From an uncultured Candidatus Pelagibacter sp. (GTDB taxonomy: Bacteria > Pseudomonadota > Alphaproteobacteria > Pelagibacterales > Pelagibacteraceae), in the NCBI GenBank assembly GCA_913043015.1, contig CAJWKX010000019.1:1-11131 (forward strand): a stretch of 11,131 nucleotides of DNA, in the 5' to 3' direction. A program made the position numbers and the translations under genes. Positions 1 to 7,142 of the stretch are shown piece after piece (position 1 is the stretch's first letter; each line of letters starts with the position of its first letter). The notes below the pieces were generated by a model. It saw only the letters and a program-made list of their open reading frames with translations. It searched no databases and was not told where the DNA came from.

Positions 1-1091
1 CCAAAATCAATGATTGGTTTTATTTCACTGACAATTAAAGACAAAAATGCACAAATTGTTGTTAGCGCTGTATAAATAATTGGCCAAAACATTTTTGAAG
101 TAGCTAAATAAATTAATTCTGTATTTTTCTTGAGAGGAAATTCTTTTTTAAGTTGAAGGAATCTTGTGCTTAAATGAATATTCATTGCCATGGTAAGTAT
201 CAACATTAATGCAATAAAGTTTGATGAAATTACTGTTACTTTCCATCCAATAAGCCCTAAAAGACCCATCATTATAAGAACAGAAAAAAAACAACTGCTA
301 ATAGGAATTAATATCCAAATAAATTTTCTAAAAACAAACCATAGTGTTAATACTATAAAACTAAAAACACCGATACCAAAAACAACAATATCGTTTTTGA
401 TAAATGAAATCATGTCATCAGCAATCATTGGAATGCCACCTAGAAATATTTCAGCAGAACTTTGATGAATTGAAATAATTTTTCTAATCTCTAAAATATT
501 TAGATGATTTTTATTTTTTAAATATTCTTTGTAATCTTGTAATTTTTTTCCACCTGTTTTTTGAAGTTTAATTAATTTTTTATCTCTTTTAATATAAACA
601 ATTATTCCTGAAGTACTTCCATCTTTGCTTATTAAAAAGTTTCTAAATACAGGACTATTTAAAATTTCATTAAAACCTCTTTCTCTATCAATTGTTTCAT
701 CTTTTAGAGTTTTAAAGTTTTTAATTCGTTCAGTTAGCGATTCATCAGTACTATCCAAAAGTGGTACATCTAAAATAGTAATTACATTTTCTACCCAATC
801 TAAACTTTGAATTTCTTCTTTTAAATTTATTAAATTTTTTATTGAATTTTTCGATATAATTTCTTCATTTGGAGAATATGTAAGAACTAAAAATTCATTA
901 GCCCCATATCTTTTTGTGATTTCTCTTAAATATTTTAAATCAGGATCATTCTCCAATAGTAATGTGTCTGAAGAAGCATCTAATTTAAAATCCTTTGAAT
1001 AATAACCAAAAGTAATTAAACAAAATACTAAAAGAATAAAAATTACTTTAGGTTTTTCAATTAAGTTTTTTTGATAAAAATGAGCTAACAT
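1..1091 (-). CDS. RND-superfamily (MMPL/COG1033-like) membrane exporter, 3' part cut off by window edge
   Basis: I translated this frame by hand. It opens with ATG at 1091-1089 and stays open for 363 codons to the left edge, so only the N-terminal half is present. The layout is that of an RND half-unit. There is one membrane segment at about residues 16-31, then a large polar, presumably periplasmic, domain (about 32-233) beginning with an Asp-rich LDASSDTLL stretch typical of this family. A GGIP motif at 218-221 follows, then a run of hydrophobic segments at roughly 234-253, 257-282, 285-303 and 335-355. The sequences MGLLGLIGWK, ISSNF, AMNIHLSTRF and TALTTICAFLSL match the conserved pattern of predicted RND exporters (COG1033). 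The substrate cannot be told; lipids or hydrophobic compounds are typical of relatives. It starts 25 bases after the dnaB stop on the same strand, so it is probably read through from dnaB. No clear Shine-Dalgarno site is visible. Family confidence is high, specific function unknown. Confidence 0.85.
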   Translation of the reverse strand, partial: MLAHFYQKNLIEKPKVIFILLVFCLITFGYYSKDFKLDASSDTLLLENDPDLKYLREITKRYGANEFLVLTYSPNEEIISKNSIKNLINLKEEIQSLDWVENVITILDVPLLDSTDESLTERIKNFKTLKDETIDRERGFNEILNSPVFRNFLISKDGSTSGIIVYIKRDKKLIKLQKTGGKKLQDYKEYLKNKNHLNILEIRKIISIHQSSAEIFLGGIPMIADDMISFIKNDIVVFGIGVFSFIVLTLWFVFRKFIWILIPISSCFFSVLIMMGLLGLIGWKVTVISSNFIALMLILTMAMNIHLSTRFLQLKKEFPLKKNTELIYLATSKMFWPIIYTALTTICAFLSLIVSEIKPIIDF

Positions 1092-1116
1092 TAAGTATTG
1101 GCTTATATATTTTATA

Positions 1117-2532
1117 TTAGTTATTTTGAATATCTTTAAATTTGGTAAACATTGCCTCAAATTCAAGCATTACATTGCCCGTTGGACCATGTCGTTGTTT
1201 ACCAATAATTATTTCAGCTAGATGAGAGATATCATTCATTTTTGCCTGCCATTCAGCGTGTTCTACAGTTGCTGGTCTCGGTTCCTTTCCTTGAAGATAA
1301 TATGCTTCTCTATAAACAAACATGACCACATCAGCATCTTGCTCAATAGAGCCCGATTCTCTTAAATCTGCAAGTTGTGGTTTTTTATCGTCTCTATGTT
1401 CCACTGCTCTTGAAAGTTGAGATAAAGCAAGCACTGGTAAAGACAGCTCTTTTGCAAGTGCTTTTAAACCTTGAGTAATTTCAGAAATTTCTTGGACCCT
1501 ACCTTCTCTAAAGTTTGATGCTTTCATCAACTGTATATAATCAACTACAACCATATCCAGTCCATATAATCTTTTTATCCTTCTAGCTCTATTACTTAAT
1601 GCAGCAATACTTATTGCCGGCGTTTCATCAATGTAAAGAGGTAATTCTGATATATTTTTTGAAGTTTCTATAAATTTATCAAATTGTTCCTCAGAGATTC
1701 TGCCACGTCTAATATCATTAGATTTAATTCTAGATTGTTCAGCAAGAATTCTTGTTGAAAGTTGTTCAGATGACATTTCAAGTGAAAAAAAAGCTATTGT
1801 AGATTTTCTTCCATCATTTTGAATTTTTTTTGCAGCGTTAAATGCTATATTTGTTGCTAGAGATGTTTTACCCATTGATGGTCTTCCAGCAATTATAAGT
1901 AAATCTGATTTATGTAATCCACCCAACCTATCATCAAGATCAGTTAGTCCTGTAGGAACTCCAACTATACCTTCTTCATTTTTATAAGCATTGGATGCCA
2001 TTTCAATTGTCATCTTCATGGCTTCATCAAATTTAACTAAGGATGAACTGAAAGAACCTTTTTCAGCTAGATCAAAAAGTGATTTTTCAAAATTTTCAAT
2101 TATTGATTGACCATCATTATCTAAATCATTTAATTTCGCTATATCAATAATATTTTCAGAAATTTTTATAAGTTCTCTTTTAACATATAAATCATATATT
2201 AATTTTGAATACTCAATGGTTTGACGAGAAGAGGTTGAGAATTTAGTTATCTTAAATAAATAATCTGGAACATTTAATTCATCTTTTTCGTTTTCAAAAT
2301 AGTTTTTCAAAGTAATCGGATTAGCCAACATACCGCTATAAATTAATTTTTCTATAGCACTAAAAATTTTTTGATGCATAGGATCATAAAAATTTTTACT
2401 AGTAATTAAAATATTAATTTCATCAAAAATTTCATTGTTTAATAAAATTGAACCAATTACAGATTGTTCTGCTTCAATATTATTTGGAAGTTCCTTAAGA
2501 TCGTTTTGGACTATATTAAAAGTTTTAATCAT
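1117..2532 (-). CDS. dnaB: Replicative DNA helicase DnaB
   Basis: This is the hexameric 5'-3' helicase that unwinds DNA at the replication fork and contacts primase. The 471-residue product has the same length as the E. coli protein. The N-terminal domain begins with LPNNIEAEQSVIGSIL (15-30). The RecA-like ATPase domain follows after about residue 185: Walker A GRPSMGKT at 216-223, the FFSLEMS motif with the putative catalytic Glu252, Walker B MVVVDYIQL with Asp331, the sensor LALSQLSR with Gln372, the RESGSIEQDADVV motif (391-403), and KQRHGPTG (445-452) carrying the likely arginine-finger residues. All key residues are present and there is no intein. It lies downstream of rplI on the same strand with a 68-base gap, the usual rpsF-rpsR-rplI-dnaB order. 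The ATG start has no visible Shine-Dalgarno site, and a candidate promoter lies immediately before it. Confidence 0.97.
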   Translation of the reverse strand: MIKTFNIVQNDLKELPNNIEAEQSVIGSILLNNEIFDEINILITSKNFYDPMHQKIFSAIEKLIYSGMLANPITLKNYFENEKDELNVPDYLFKITKFSTSSRQTIEYSKLIYDLYVKRELIKISENIIDIAKLNDLDNDGQSIIENFEKSLFDLAEKGSFSSSLVKFDEAMKMTIEMASNAYKNEEGIVGVPTGLTDLDDRLGGLHKSDLLIIAGRPSMGKTSLATNIAFNAAKKIQNDGRKSTIAFFSLEMSSEQLSTRILAEQSRIKSNDIRRGRISEEQFDKFIETSKNISELPLYIDETPAISIAALSNRARRIKRLYGLDMVVVDYIQLMKASNFREGRVQEISEITQGLKALAKELSLPVLALSQLSRAVEHRDDKKPQLADLRESGSIEQDADVVMFVYREAYYLQGKEPRPATVEHAEWQAKMNDISHLAEIIIGKQRHGPTGNVMLEFEAMFTKFKDIQNN

Positions 2533-2537
2533 TACGC

Positions 2538-2566
2538 AAAATAAATAAAAAACATTTTTATCTCAA
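2538..2566 (-). promoter_or_regulatory. Candidate sigma70-type promoter just before dnaB
   Basis: Read on the minus strand, TTGAGA (2566-2561, five of six to the -35 consensus) is followed after 17 bases by TATTTT (2543-2538, four of six to the -10 consensus). Only five bases separate this -10 element from the dnaB ATG, so transcription from it would begin at or next to the start codon and give a leaderless mRNA. In DNA this AT-rich such matches arise by chance, so support is weak. Confidence 0.3.
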
Positions 2567-2600
2567 GATTAAAAAGAGGCTGGGGAAAATAATGTATAAA

Positions 2601-3059
2601 TTATTTTGTATTTTCTTCGGAAACTACTCGAATATATATTTCTGACTGGATTTCAGAGTGCAAGTTTAATATTACTTTAAAAGTGCCAAGTGATTTAATT
2701 TCTTTAACAGGTTGTATCATTGATGGATTGATTTGAATTTTTTCTCTCTCAGTTAGTATTTTTGCTATTTCTGTTGGTTTTACCGAACCATACAGTTCTT
2801 TATTTTCTGTACTTAGTTTTTTAACTTCAAATTCTTTATTTTGAAGTTTTTCTTGAATGTTTCTAGCCTCTTTTTTCTTTTCTTGATCTTTTTTTGACAA
2901 TTTTAGTTTAATTTTTTCGACACCCTTTATATTTTCTTTTGAAGCAAATAGAGCTTTCTTTTTTGAAATTAAATAATTTCTAGCAAAACCTCTTTTTACA
3001 TCAATAACATCACCTATTGACCCAACTTTTCTTACATTTTCTAATAAAATTACTTTCAT
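2601..3059 (-). CDS. rplI: 50S ribosomal protein L9
   Basis: L9 binds 23S rRNA through its N-terminal domain and reaches out from the base of the L1 stalk; it helps maintain reading frame. The 152-residue product is about the usual size (149 in E. coli). Its N-terminus, MKVILLENVRKVGSIGDVI, runs into VKRGFARNYLISKKKA (21-36), the signature rRNA-binding stretch. A Lys/Glu-rich helix (about 40-80) matches the long connecting helix, and the C-terminal domain includes ELYGSVKPTEIA (88-99). The start codon directly abuts the rpsR stop (TAA immediately followed by ATG), so translation is probably coupled to rpsR. Identification is firm. Confidence 0.96.
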   Translation of the reverse strand: MKVILLENVRKVGSIGDVIDVKRGFARNYLISKKKALFASKENIKGVEKIKLKLSKKDQEKKKEARNIQEKLQNKEFEVKKLSTENKELYGSVKPTEIAKILTEREKIQINPSMIQPVKEIKSLGTFKVILNLHSEIQSEIYIRVVSEENTK

Positions 3060-3326
3060 TTAAATTAATGCTAGGTTTCTTGCTCGTTTAATTGATAATG
3101 ATAGCTCTCGTTGTTTTTTTTGACTAACAGAAGTTATTCTTGATGGCATAATCTTTCCATTTTCAGACATATATTTTTTTAAAAGTTTAATATTTTTGTA
3201 ATTGATGATGGGTGCTCCTTTTCCAGAAAGAGGGCAACTCCTTTTAAATTTATATTTTTGTGGTTGAAATATACTTAATTTAGCAAAGTTACTCTGTCTT
3301 GATTTTTTCTTATTCTTTTTTTTCAC
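3060..3326 (-). CDS. rpsR: 30S ribosomal protein S18 (GTG start)
   Basis: S18 sits on the platform of the small subunit next to S6. The 88-residue product has a very basic N-terminal tail (residues 1-10, mostly Lys), then [15 protein letters not shown] (31-45), [18 protein letters not shown] (48-65) and [17 protein letters not shown] (72-88), the conserved S18 core. It is about 13 residues longer than the E. coli protein, mainly through the basic N-terminal extension, and it ends at ALI, just short of the Pro-aromatic ending common in the family. The initiation codon reads GTG (complement of 3324-3326). No other usable start was seen before the core, which supports this choice although no Shine-Dalgarno site is evident. 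It starts 8 bases after the rpsF stop and its own stop touches the rplI start. Confidence 0.95.
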   Translation of the reverse strand: MKKKNKKKSRQSNFAKLSIFQPQKYKFKRSCPLSGKGAPIINYKNIKLLKKYMSENGKIMPSRITSVSQKKQRELSLSIKRARNLALI

Positions 3327-3334
3327 AAATTTAT

Positions 3335-3682
3335 TTAGTTAGATTTTTCTTCTTTTTCTTCCTCTTTTTTTCCGAAATAATTAGTTTTAAGATCAAATTG
3401 CCTTACTTTTATTGTTAAATATCTTAAAAGATTTTTGTCAATTTTTTCATTCTTTTCTAATTCAGATATAGTTTTTCCATTCCCTTTAATTTTGAAATGA
3501 ATGTAGTTCCCTTTTTTATTTTTTTTAATTAAATAAGAAAGATTTAATAATCCCCAATTTTCAGTTTTAACTATATTGCCATCAAATTCTTCAACTAATT
3601 TAGTGTATTTTTCCTGAATCTGTTTTAATTGGCTAGGACTAATATCCTGTCTGACTATTAATGTGTGTTCATATAAGTTCAT
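3335..3682 (-). CDS. rpsF: 30S ribosomal protein S6
   Basis: S6 forms a heterodimer with S18 on the platform of the 30S subunit. The 115-residue product starts [19 protein letters not shown], the usual first strand of the ferredoxin-like fold. It continues with [20 protein letters not shown] (35-54), [10 protein letters not shown] (58-67) and [10 protein letters not shown] (87-96), all typical of S6. It ends in a highly charged tail, [11 protein letters not shown] (105-115). In E. coli, RimK adds glutamates to the S6 C-terminus; here several glutamates are encoded directly, and any functional link is speculative. It is the first gene of the leftward rpsF-rpsR-rplI-dnaB run and faces fabD across the divergent spacer. 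A weak purine-rich AAAAGA lies about 8 bases before the ATG. Confidence 0.96.
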   Translation of the reverse strand: MNLYEHTLIVRQDISPSQLKQIQEKYTKLVEEFDGNIVKTENWGLLNLSYLIKKNKKGNYIHFKIKGNGKTISELEKNEKIDKNLLRYLTIKVRQFDLKTNYFGKKEEEKEEKSN

Positions 3683-3767
3683 AAATTATTCTTTTAAAAA
3701 AAAAATGATATACTATTATAAAAATTTAAATACAACACAAAAAACACTAAGTTTAATAAGATTTTCT
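3683..3767. promoter_or_regulatory. Divergent promoter region between rpsF and fabD
   Basis: This 85-base spacer must hold the promoters of two outward-facing operons. On the plus strand there is an extended -10-like element, TG-A-TATACT (TG at 3706-3707, hexamer 3709-3714). Directly next to it, on the minus strand, is a perfect TATAAT (3720-3715) about 33 bases before the rpsF ATG. The two hexamers touch back to back, so the two transcription starts would compete or be coordinated. No convincing -35 boxes were found on either strand. A run of ten A (3696-3705) lies just beside them. No GC-containing stem or CCG-type S6:S18-binding leader is visible. Confidence 0.4.
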
Positions 3768-4700
3768 ATGTTTTCAGTTATATTTCCTGGTCAAGGTTCT
3801 CAGTCAGTAGGAATGGCTAATAATCTTTATAGTAGTTATAGTTATATAAAAGAATTATTTGATGAAGCAGACGAAATTTTAGGTTTTTCTTTAAGCAAAA
3901 TAATTACAAACGGCCCAAAGGAAAAACTAGACCAAACTGAGAATACTCAACCAGCCATATTCCTAGTTAGTTATTCAATATTTGAAATGTTAAAGCGAGA
4001 GACAGGATTAGATTTAGGAAAAGCGAAATATTTTGCTGGTCATTCCTTAGGAGAATATTCTGCATTAACAGCTAGTAAATCTCTAGATTTTGATCAGACG
4101 ATTAAACTTTTAAAAATTCGAGGAAATGCAATGCAATCAGCAGTGCCGAAAGGCGAAGGAGGAATGTTAGCAGTACTTGGTACAGAAATAAATATTATCT
4201 CTGATTTATTAAAAGAGAATCAAAAAAAATATGAATGTTTTATAGCTAATGATAATTCTAATAGTCAAATAGTGTTAAGTGGTAGAAATAAAGATTTAGA
4301 TTTATTGGTAGAGGATTTGAAAAAGAAAGCTATTAAAAATATTAAACTACCTGTAAGCGCTCCCTTTCATTGTAAATTAATGAGTTCAGCAACCGAAATT
4401 ATGAGAAAAGAAATTTCAAATACAGAATTTAAAAATCCAAATAATATTATTATTTCTAATGTAACTGGAGAGGAAACAAATAATTTAAATCAAATAAAAG
4501 ATTTATTGATTAAACAGATAGAAAGTCCAGTTAGATGGAGAGAAAGTATCATTTATATGATAAATAAAGGCGTAGGAAATTTTATTGAAATTGGCCCAGG
4601 AAAAGTATTGTCTGGATTAATTAAAAGAATTGACAAAAGCGTAAACTTGATATCTGTGAATGAAATAAATGATTTAAAAAATATAAATTTAAATGATTGA
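3768..4700 (+). CDS. fabD: Malonyl-CoA:ACP S-malonyltransferase
   Basis: FabD transfers malonyl groups from CoA to acyl carrier protein, supplying the extender unit for fatty-acid synthesis in the cytoplasm. Starting at ATG 3768 gives 310 residues, against 309 in E. coli. The frame is open further upstream to ATG 3663, but that would add 35 unconserved residues and reach back into rpsF, and the family normally begins right at the FPGQGSQ strand. Visible motifs are GQGSQ (8-12, oxyanion Gln9), GHSLGE (91-96) with nucleophile Ser93, Arg118 in KIRGNAMQ, SAPFHCKLM (197-205) with catalytic His201, and EIGPGKVLSGL (274-284). No catalytic residue is missing. It heads the rightward operon; its stop overlaps the fabG start by 8 bases, which suggests translational coupling. 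Confidence 0.95.
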   Translation: MFSVIFPGQGSQSVGMANNLYSSYSYIKELFDEADEILGFSLSKIITNGPKEKLDQTENTQPAIFLVSYSIFEMLKRETGLDLGKAKYFAGHSLGEYSALTASKSLDFDQTIKLLKIRGNAMQSAVPKGEGGMLAVLGTEINIISDLLKENQKKYECFIANDNSNSQIVLSGRNKDLDLLVEDLKKKAIKNIKLPVSAPFHCKLMSSATEIMRKEISNTEFKNPNNIIISNVTGEETNNLNQIKDLLIKQIESPVRWRESIIYMINKGVGNFIEIGPGKVLSGLIKRIDKSVNLISVNEINDLKNINLND

Positions 4701-5427
4701 TTTTATAAATAAAAAAATATTAATTACTGGAGCAACAGGAGCTATAGGAAGATCATTGGTAGAAAAATTTGTTTCCTTACAAGGAAATGTGCTAGCAACA
4801 GGTACAAAAAGTGAAAAACTAGATTTGTTAAAAAAAAATTTTCCAAAAATAAATATCTTAAAATTTGATATTTCTGAACATTCTAAAATAGAGGAATTTA
4901 TTGAAAATGTTTCATCACAACTAGTTGGTTTAGATATTTTAGTTAATAATGCAGGAATAAATATGGACAATTTATCATTACGAATGAAAGATGAAGAATG
5001 GAAAAAAGTAATTAATGTTAATTTGAGCTCAACATTTTTTTTATGTAAATATGCAATTAAAAAAATGTTAAAAAACAAATATGGAAGAATTGTAAATATA
5101 ACTTCTATAGTTGGGCATACAGGAAATCTTGGACAAACGAATTACGCAGCTTCAAAAGCAGGAATTATTGGAATGTCAAAATCTTTAGCTGTTGAATACG
5201 CAAAAAAAAATATTACTATTAATTGTGTGTCTCCAGGATTTATTCAATCAAATATGACTGATAAAATTGTTGAAAGTATAAAGGCAGTCTTAACATCTCG
5301 AATCCCTATGTCAAAATTAGGCACAGGGGAAGATGTAGCTAACACAGTTGCATTTTTATCATCAGATTCAGCCTCATATATTACAGGCGAAACAATACAT
5401 GTTAATGGAGGGATGTATATGGCTTGA
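4693..5427 (+). CDS. fabG: 3-oxoacyl-[acyl-carrier-protein] reductase
   Basis: FabG uses NADPH to reduce 3-ketoacyl-ACP to 3-hydroxyacyl-ACP, the first reduction in each elongation cycle. It is a short-chain dehydrogenase of 244 residues, the same length as the E. coli enzyme. It shows the Rossmann nucleotide-binding motif TGATGAIG (12-19), NNAG (85-88), and the catalytic residues Asn110, Ser138 (NITSIVG), Tyr151 and Lys155 (YAASK). The C-terminal ITGETIHVNGGMYM is a classical FabG ending, which distinguishes it from SDR enzymes of unrelated pathways. The genes on either side, for FabD and ACP, confirm the role. The ATG at 4693 lies inside the end of fabD and no independent ribosome site is evident. 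Confidence 0.95.
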   Translation: MIDFINKKILITGATGAIGRSLVEKFVSLQGNVLATGTKSEKLDLLKKNFPKINILKFDISEHSKIEEFIENVSSQLVGLDILVNNAGINMDNLSLRMKDEEWKKVINVNLSSTFFLCKYAIKKMLKNKYGRIVNITSIVGHTGNLGQTNYAASKAGIIGMSKSLAVEYAKKNITINCVSPGFIQSNMTDKIVESIKAVLTSRIPMSKLGTGEDVANTVAFLSSDSASYITGETIHVNGGMYMA

Positions 5428-5451
5428 CAAAAGCTCTTAATAAATTATTAA
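5424..5451 (+). promoter_or_regulatory. Candidate internal promoter for acpP
   Basis: A perfect TTGACA (5424-5429) overlaps the fabG stop codon. After 16 bases comes TATTAA (5446-5451), four of six to the -10 consensus. A start about 7 bases later would give a leader of roughly 18 bases that includes the strong Shine-Dalgarno site of acpP. A dedicated promoter makes biological sense because ACP is needed in far greater amounts than FabD or FabG. This is inferred from sequence pattern only. Confidence 0.42.
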
Positions 5452-5464
5452 CGTTTAAAAACAA

Positions 5465-5470
5465 AAAGGA
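5465..5470 (+). promoter_or_regulatory. Strong Shine-Dalgarno site of acpP
   Basis: AAAGGA lies five bases before the acpP ATG. It is the clearest ribosome binding site in the window; most other genes here have no recognisable site or rely on overlap with the upstream gene. It fixes the acpP start and fits high ACP expression. Confidence 0.7.
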
Positions 5471-5475
5471 ACAAT

Positions 5476-5715
5476 ATGTCAGATGATATTTCAAGCAAAG
5501 TTAAAAAAATAGTTGCAGATCACTTAGGAATTGAAGAAGCTAAAGTAACTGAAGAGGCTAGTTTTATAGATGATTTAGGAGCTGATAGCTTAGACACAGT
5601 AGAATTGGTGATGGCTTTTGAGGAAGAATTTGGTTCAGAAATTTCTGATAGTGAAGCTGAAAAAATTTTAACAGTTGGTGATGCAATTAAATTTTTAGAG
5701 AGTAAAGCAAACTAA
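5476..5715 (+). CDS. acpP: Acyl carrier protein
   Basis: ACP carries growing acyl chains on a 4'-phosphopantetheine arm for fatty-acid, lipid A and phospholipid synthesis. The 79-residue acidic product has the [18 protein letters not shown] core (35-52), with Ser38 as the attachment site, preceded by FIDDLGA and followed by [15 protein letters not shown] (56-70). All four helices expected of the fold are accounted for. The gene ends with tandem stops (TAA then TAG at 5713-5718). It has its own strong ribosome site and a candidate promoter in the 48-base gap after fabG. The next gene is gmk, 13 bases on, where many Proteobacteria instead have fabF. Confidence 0.97.
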   Translation: MSDDISSKVKKIVADHLGIEEAKVTEEASFIDDLGADSLDTVELVMAFEEEFGSEISDSEAEKILTVGDAIKFLESKAN

Positions 5716-5728
5716 TAGTTCAAACAAA

Positions 5729-6358
5729 ATGCCTTCATCAAAAGACGGTATTATGGTTATATTGTCTTCTCCGTCGGGCTCGGGCAAAACTACTCTTGTA
5801 AAGAAAATATCATCTAAAAATAACTATTCTATTTCAATTTCACACACTACAAGAACACCAAGAACCAACGAAGTAAACGGGAAAGAATATTTCTTTGTTG
5901 GTGAAGAAGAATTCAAGAAATTAATAAATAATAACGAATTTTTAGAATATGCAAAAGTGTTTAATAACTATTATGGATCATCCAAAAAATCAGTTTTAGA
6001 TAATTTAAAAAAAGGTAAAAATATAATATTTGATATTGATTGGCAAGGTACTGAACAAATAAAACAAAAAAAACTTAACTATCAATTGATCACTTTTTTT
6101 ATTTTACCACCAAGCAAAGAAGAACTATTTGATCGTTTATCAAATAGAGATTTAAAAGATAAATCAATTGTTGAACAAAGAATGAAACAATTTGATGAAG
6201 ATGTTTTACACTGGAAAAATTATGATTTTGTAGTCGTTAATGACGATTTAGAAACTTGTTACAATCAAATCATTAATTTAATTGAAACAAAACTAAACAA
6301 AACTAAAAGTAATTATGATCAAAATTTAATAGAAGATCATATAAAAAATCTTACTTAA
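5729..6358 (+). CDS. gmk: Guanylate kinase
   Basis: Gmk phosphorylates GMP to GDP using ATP, in guanine nucleotide synthesis and salvage. The 209-residue product (207 in E. coli) has the P-loop [10 protein letters not shown] (13-22), the GMP-binding block [19 protein letters not shown] (38-56) with Arg42, Arg45 and Tyr54, YYGSSK (81-86), DIDWQG (102-107), and an Arg-rich lid segment around 136-151 ([15 protein letters not shown]). The C-terminal 25 residues are polar and probably disordered. ATG 5729 is preferred over Met9 because a short lead before the first strand is normal for the family; no Shine-Dalgarno site separates them. It is the last gene of the rightward run and its end overlaps the convergent ksgA by 8 bases, with no terminator seen between them. 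Confidence 0.95.
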   Translation: MPSSKDGIMVILSSPSGSGKTTLVKKISSKNNYSISISHTTRTPRTNEVNGKEYFFVGEEEFKKLINNNEFLEYAKVFNNYYGSSKKSVLDNLKKGKNIIFDIDWQGTEQIKQKKLNYQLITFFILPPSKEELFDRLSNRDLKDKSIVEQRMKQFDEDVLHWKNYDFVVVNDDLETCYNQIINLIETKLNKTKSNYDQNLIEDHIKNLT

Positions 6359-7142
6359 ATAAATTTTCGTATTCATTGCATAACTTAAAGTAAATTAATG
6401 GCGAAAGATTTTGTGGTCTTTGATTAAGATTTATTTCAAATTTTTTTGAAATTTCCTCAAAATTTTCAAAAAGTATTTTTAAATGTTTTTTTACCATTTT
6501 TCTTCTTTGATTAAAAAAAACATTTGTAATATTTTCTAAGTTTTTTGGATTTTGTATATTAAAGTAAGTAGATTTTGGTTCCAAAAGTAAAATTGTGCTT
6601 TTTACTTTTGGCGAAGGATAAAATGATTTTGGACTTATCTCTTTTATTTTTTTTATATTCATTCTCCAAGAAGATAGTATTGAAATTCTTCCATAATTTT
6701 TGTCATTTGTTCCCGCAATAATTCTATCGGCTACTTCTTTTTGAAACATCAAAATAAATTTTTTGCAAAGTCGATTTAAATTTTTAAGTCTGATCCATTT
6801 AACTAGGATTTGTGTAGAAATATTAAATGGCAAATTTCCAAAAATAATCATTTTTTTATTTGAAAATTCTTCTTCATCAACATCTAAAATATTATCGTTA
6901 ATTATAGTAATTTTTTTTTCGAATCTGTCTTTCAAATTACTTGCTAAATTTTTATCTTTTTCAACAACTATTAATTTTTCAGGTTTTCTTAATAATAATT
7001 GTTCCGTAAGATTCCCAGTTCCAGGACCTACTTCAAGCAAAACATCCTTTTCATTTATTGCTCCTAATTCTACAATTAAATTTAAAATATTTTTGTCTAT
7101 TAAAAAATTTTGTCCTAAACTTTTTTTAGGCTTAATTTTCAT
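6351..7142 (-). CDS. rsmA: 16S rRNA (adenine1518-N6/adenine1519-N6)-dimethyltransferase (KsgA/RsmA)
   Basis: This enzyme dimethylates two adjacent adenines in the helix 45 loop of 16S rRNA using S-adenosylmethionine, a late checkpoint in 30S assembly. The 263-residue product starts with [11 protein letters not shown] (4-14), the family N-terminus. It then shows SAM motif [13 protein letters not shown] (35-46), Glu61 of motif II (VVEKD), Asp83 in INDNILD, the catalytic motif NLPFNIS (103-109), [10 protein letters not shown] (132-141), and the C-terminal [13 protein letters not shown] (209-221). The fourth residue of the catalytic motif is Phe where Tyr is more usual; an aromatic ring is kept. 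Its ATG overlaps the pdxA stop in an ATGA junction, indicating translational coupling. Its 3' end overlaps gmk on the other strand. Confidence 0.95.
   Translation of the reverse strand: MKIKPKKSLGQNFLIDKNILNLIVELGAINEKDVLLEVGPGTGNLTEQLLLRKPEKLIVVEKDKNLASNLKDRFEKKITIINDNILDVDEEEFSNKKMIIFGNLPFNISTQILVKWIRLKNLNRLCKKFILMFQKEVADRIIAGTNDKNYGRISILSSWRMNIKKIKEISPKSFYPSPKVKSTILLLEPKSTYFNIQNPKNLENITNVFFNQRRKMVKKHLKILFENFEEISKKFEINLNQRPQNLSPLIYFKLCNEYENLFK

Noticed and set aside
190..810. Plus-strand open frames opposite the exporter gene (190-465 and 625-810)
   Set aside because: They lie antisense to a well-supported RND-family frame and resemble no known protein.
2555..2575. Imperfect AT-rich inverted repeat between rplI and dnaB, considered as a terminator or operator
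   Set aside because: The arms pair only through A/T with a bulge and a two-base loop; such symmetry is expected by chance in this composition and it is not a stable terminator.
3663..3767. Longer fabD reading frame with an N-terminal extension of 35 residues
   Set aside because: It would overlap the rpsF start, cover the divergent promoter spacer, and add residues unlike any FabD N-terminus; ATG 3768 gives the family's normal start and length.
3683..3767. S6:S18-binding autoregulatory leader before rpsF
   Set aside because: The spacer is almost pure A/T with no CCG-bearing bulged stem, and the candidate promoter would leave a leader of only about 26 bases.
4689..5078. Minus-strand open frame opposite fabG
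   Set aside because: Antisense to conserved FabG Rossmann and NNAG motifs; no ribosome site or family resemblance.
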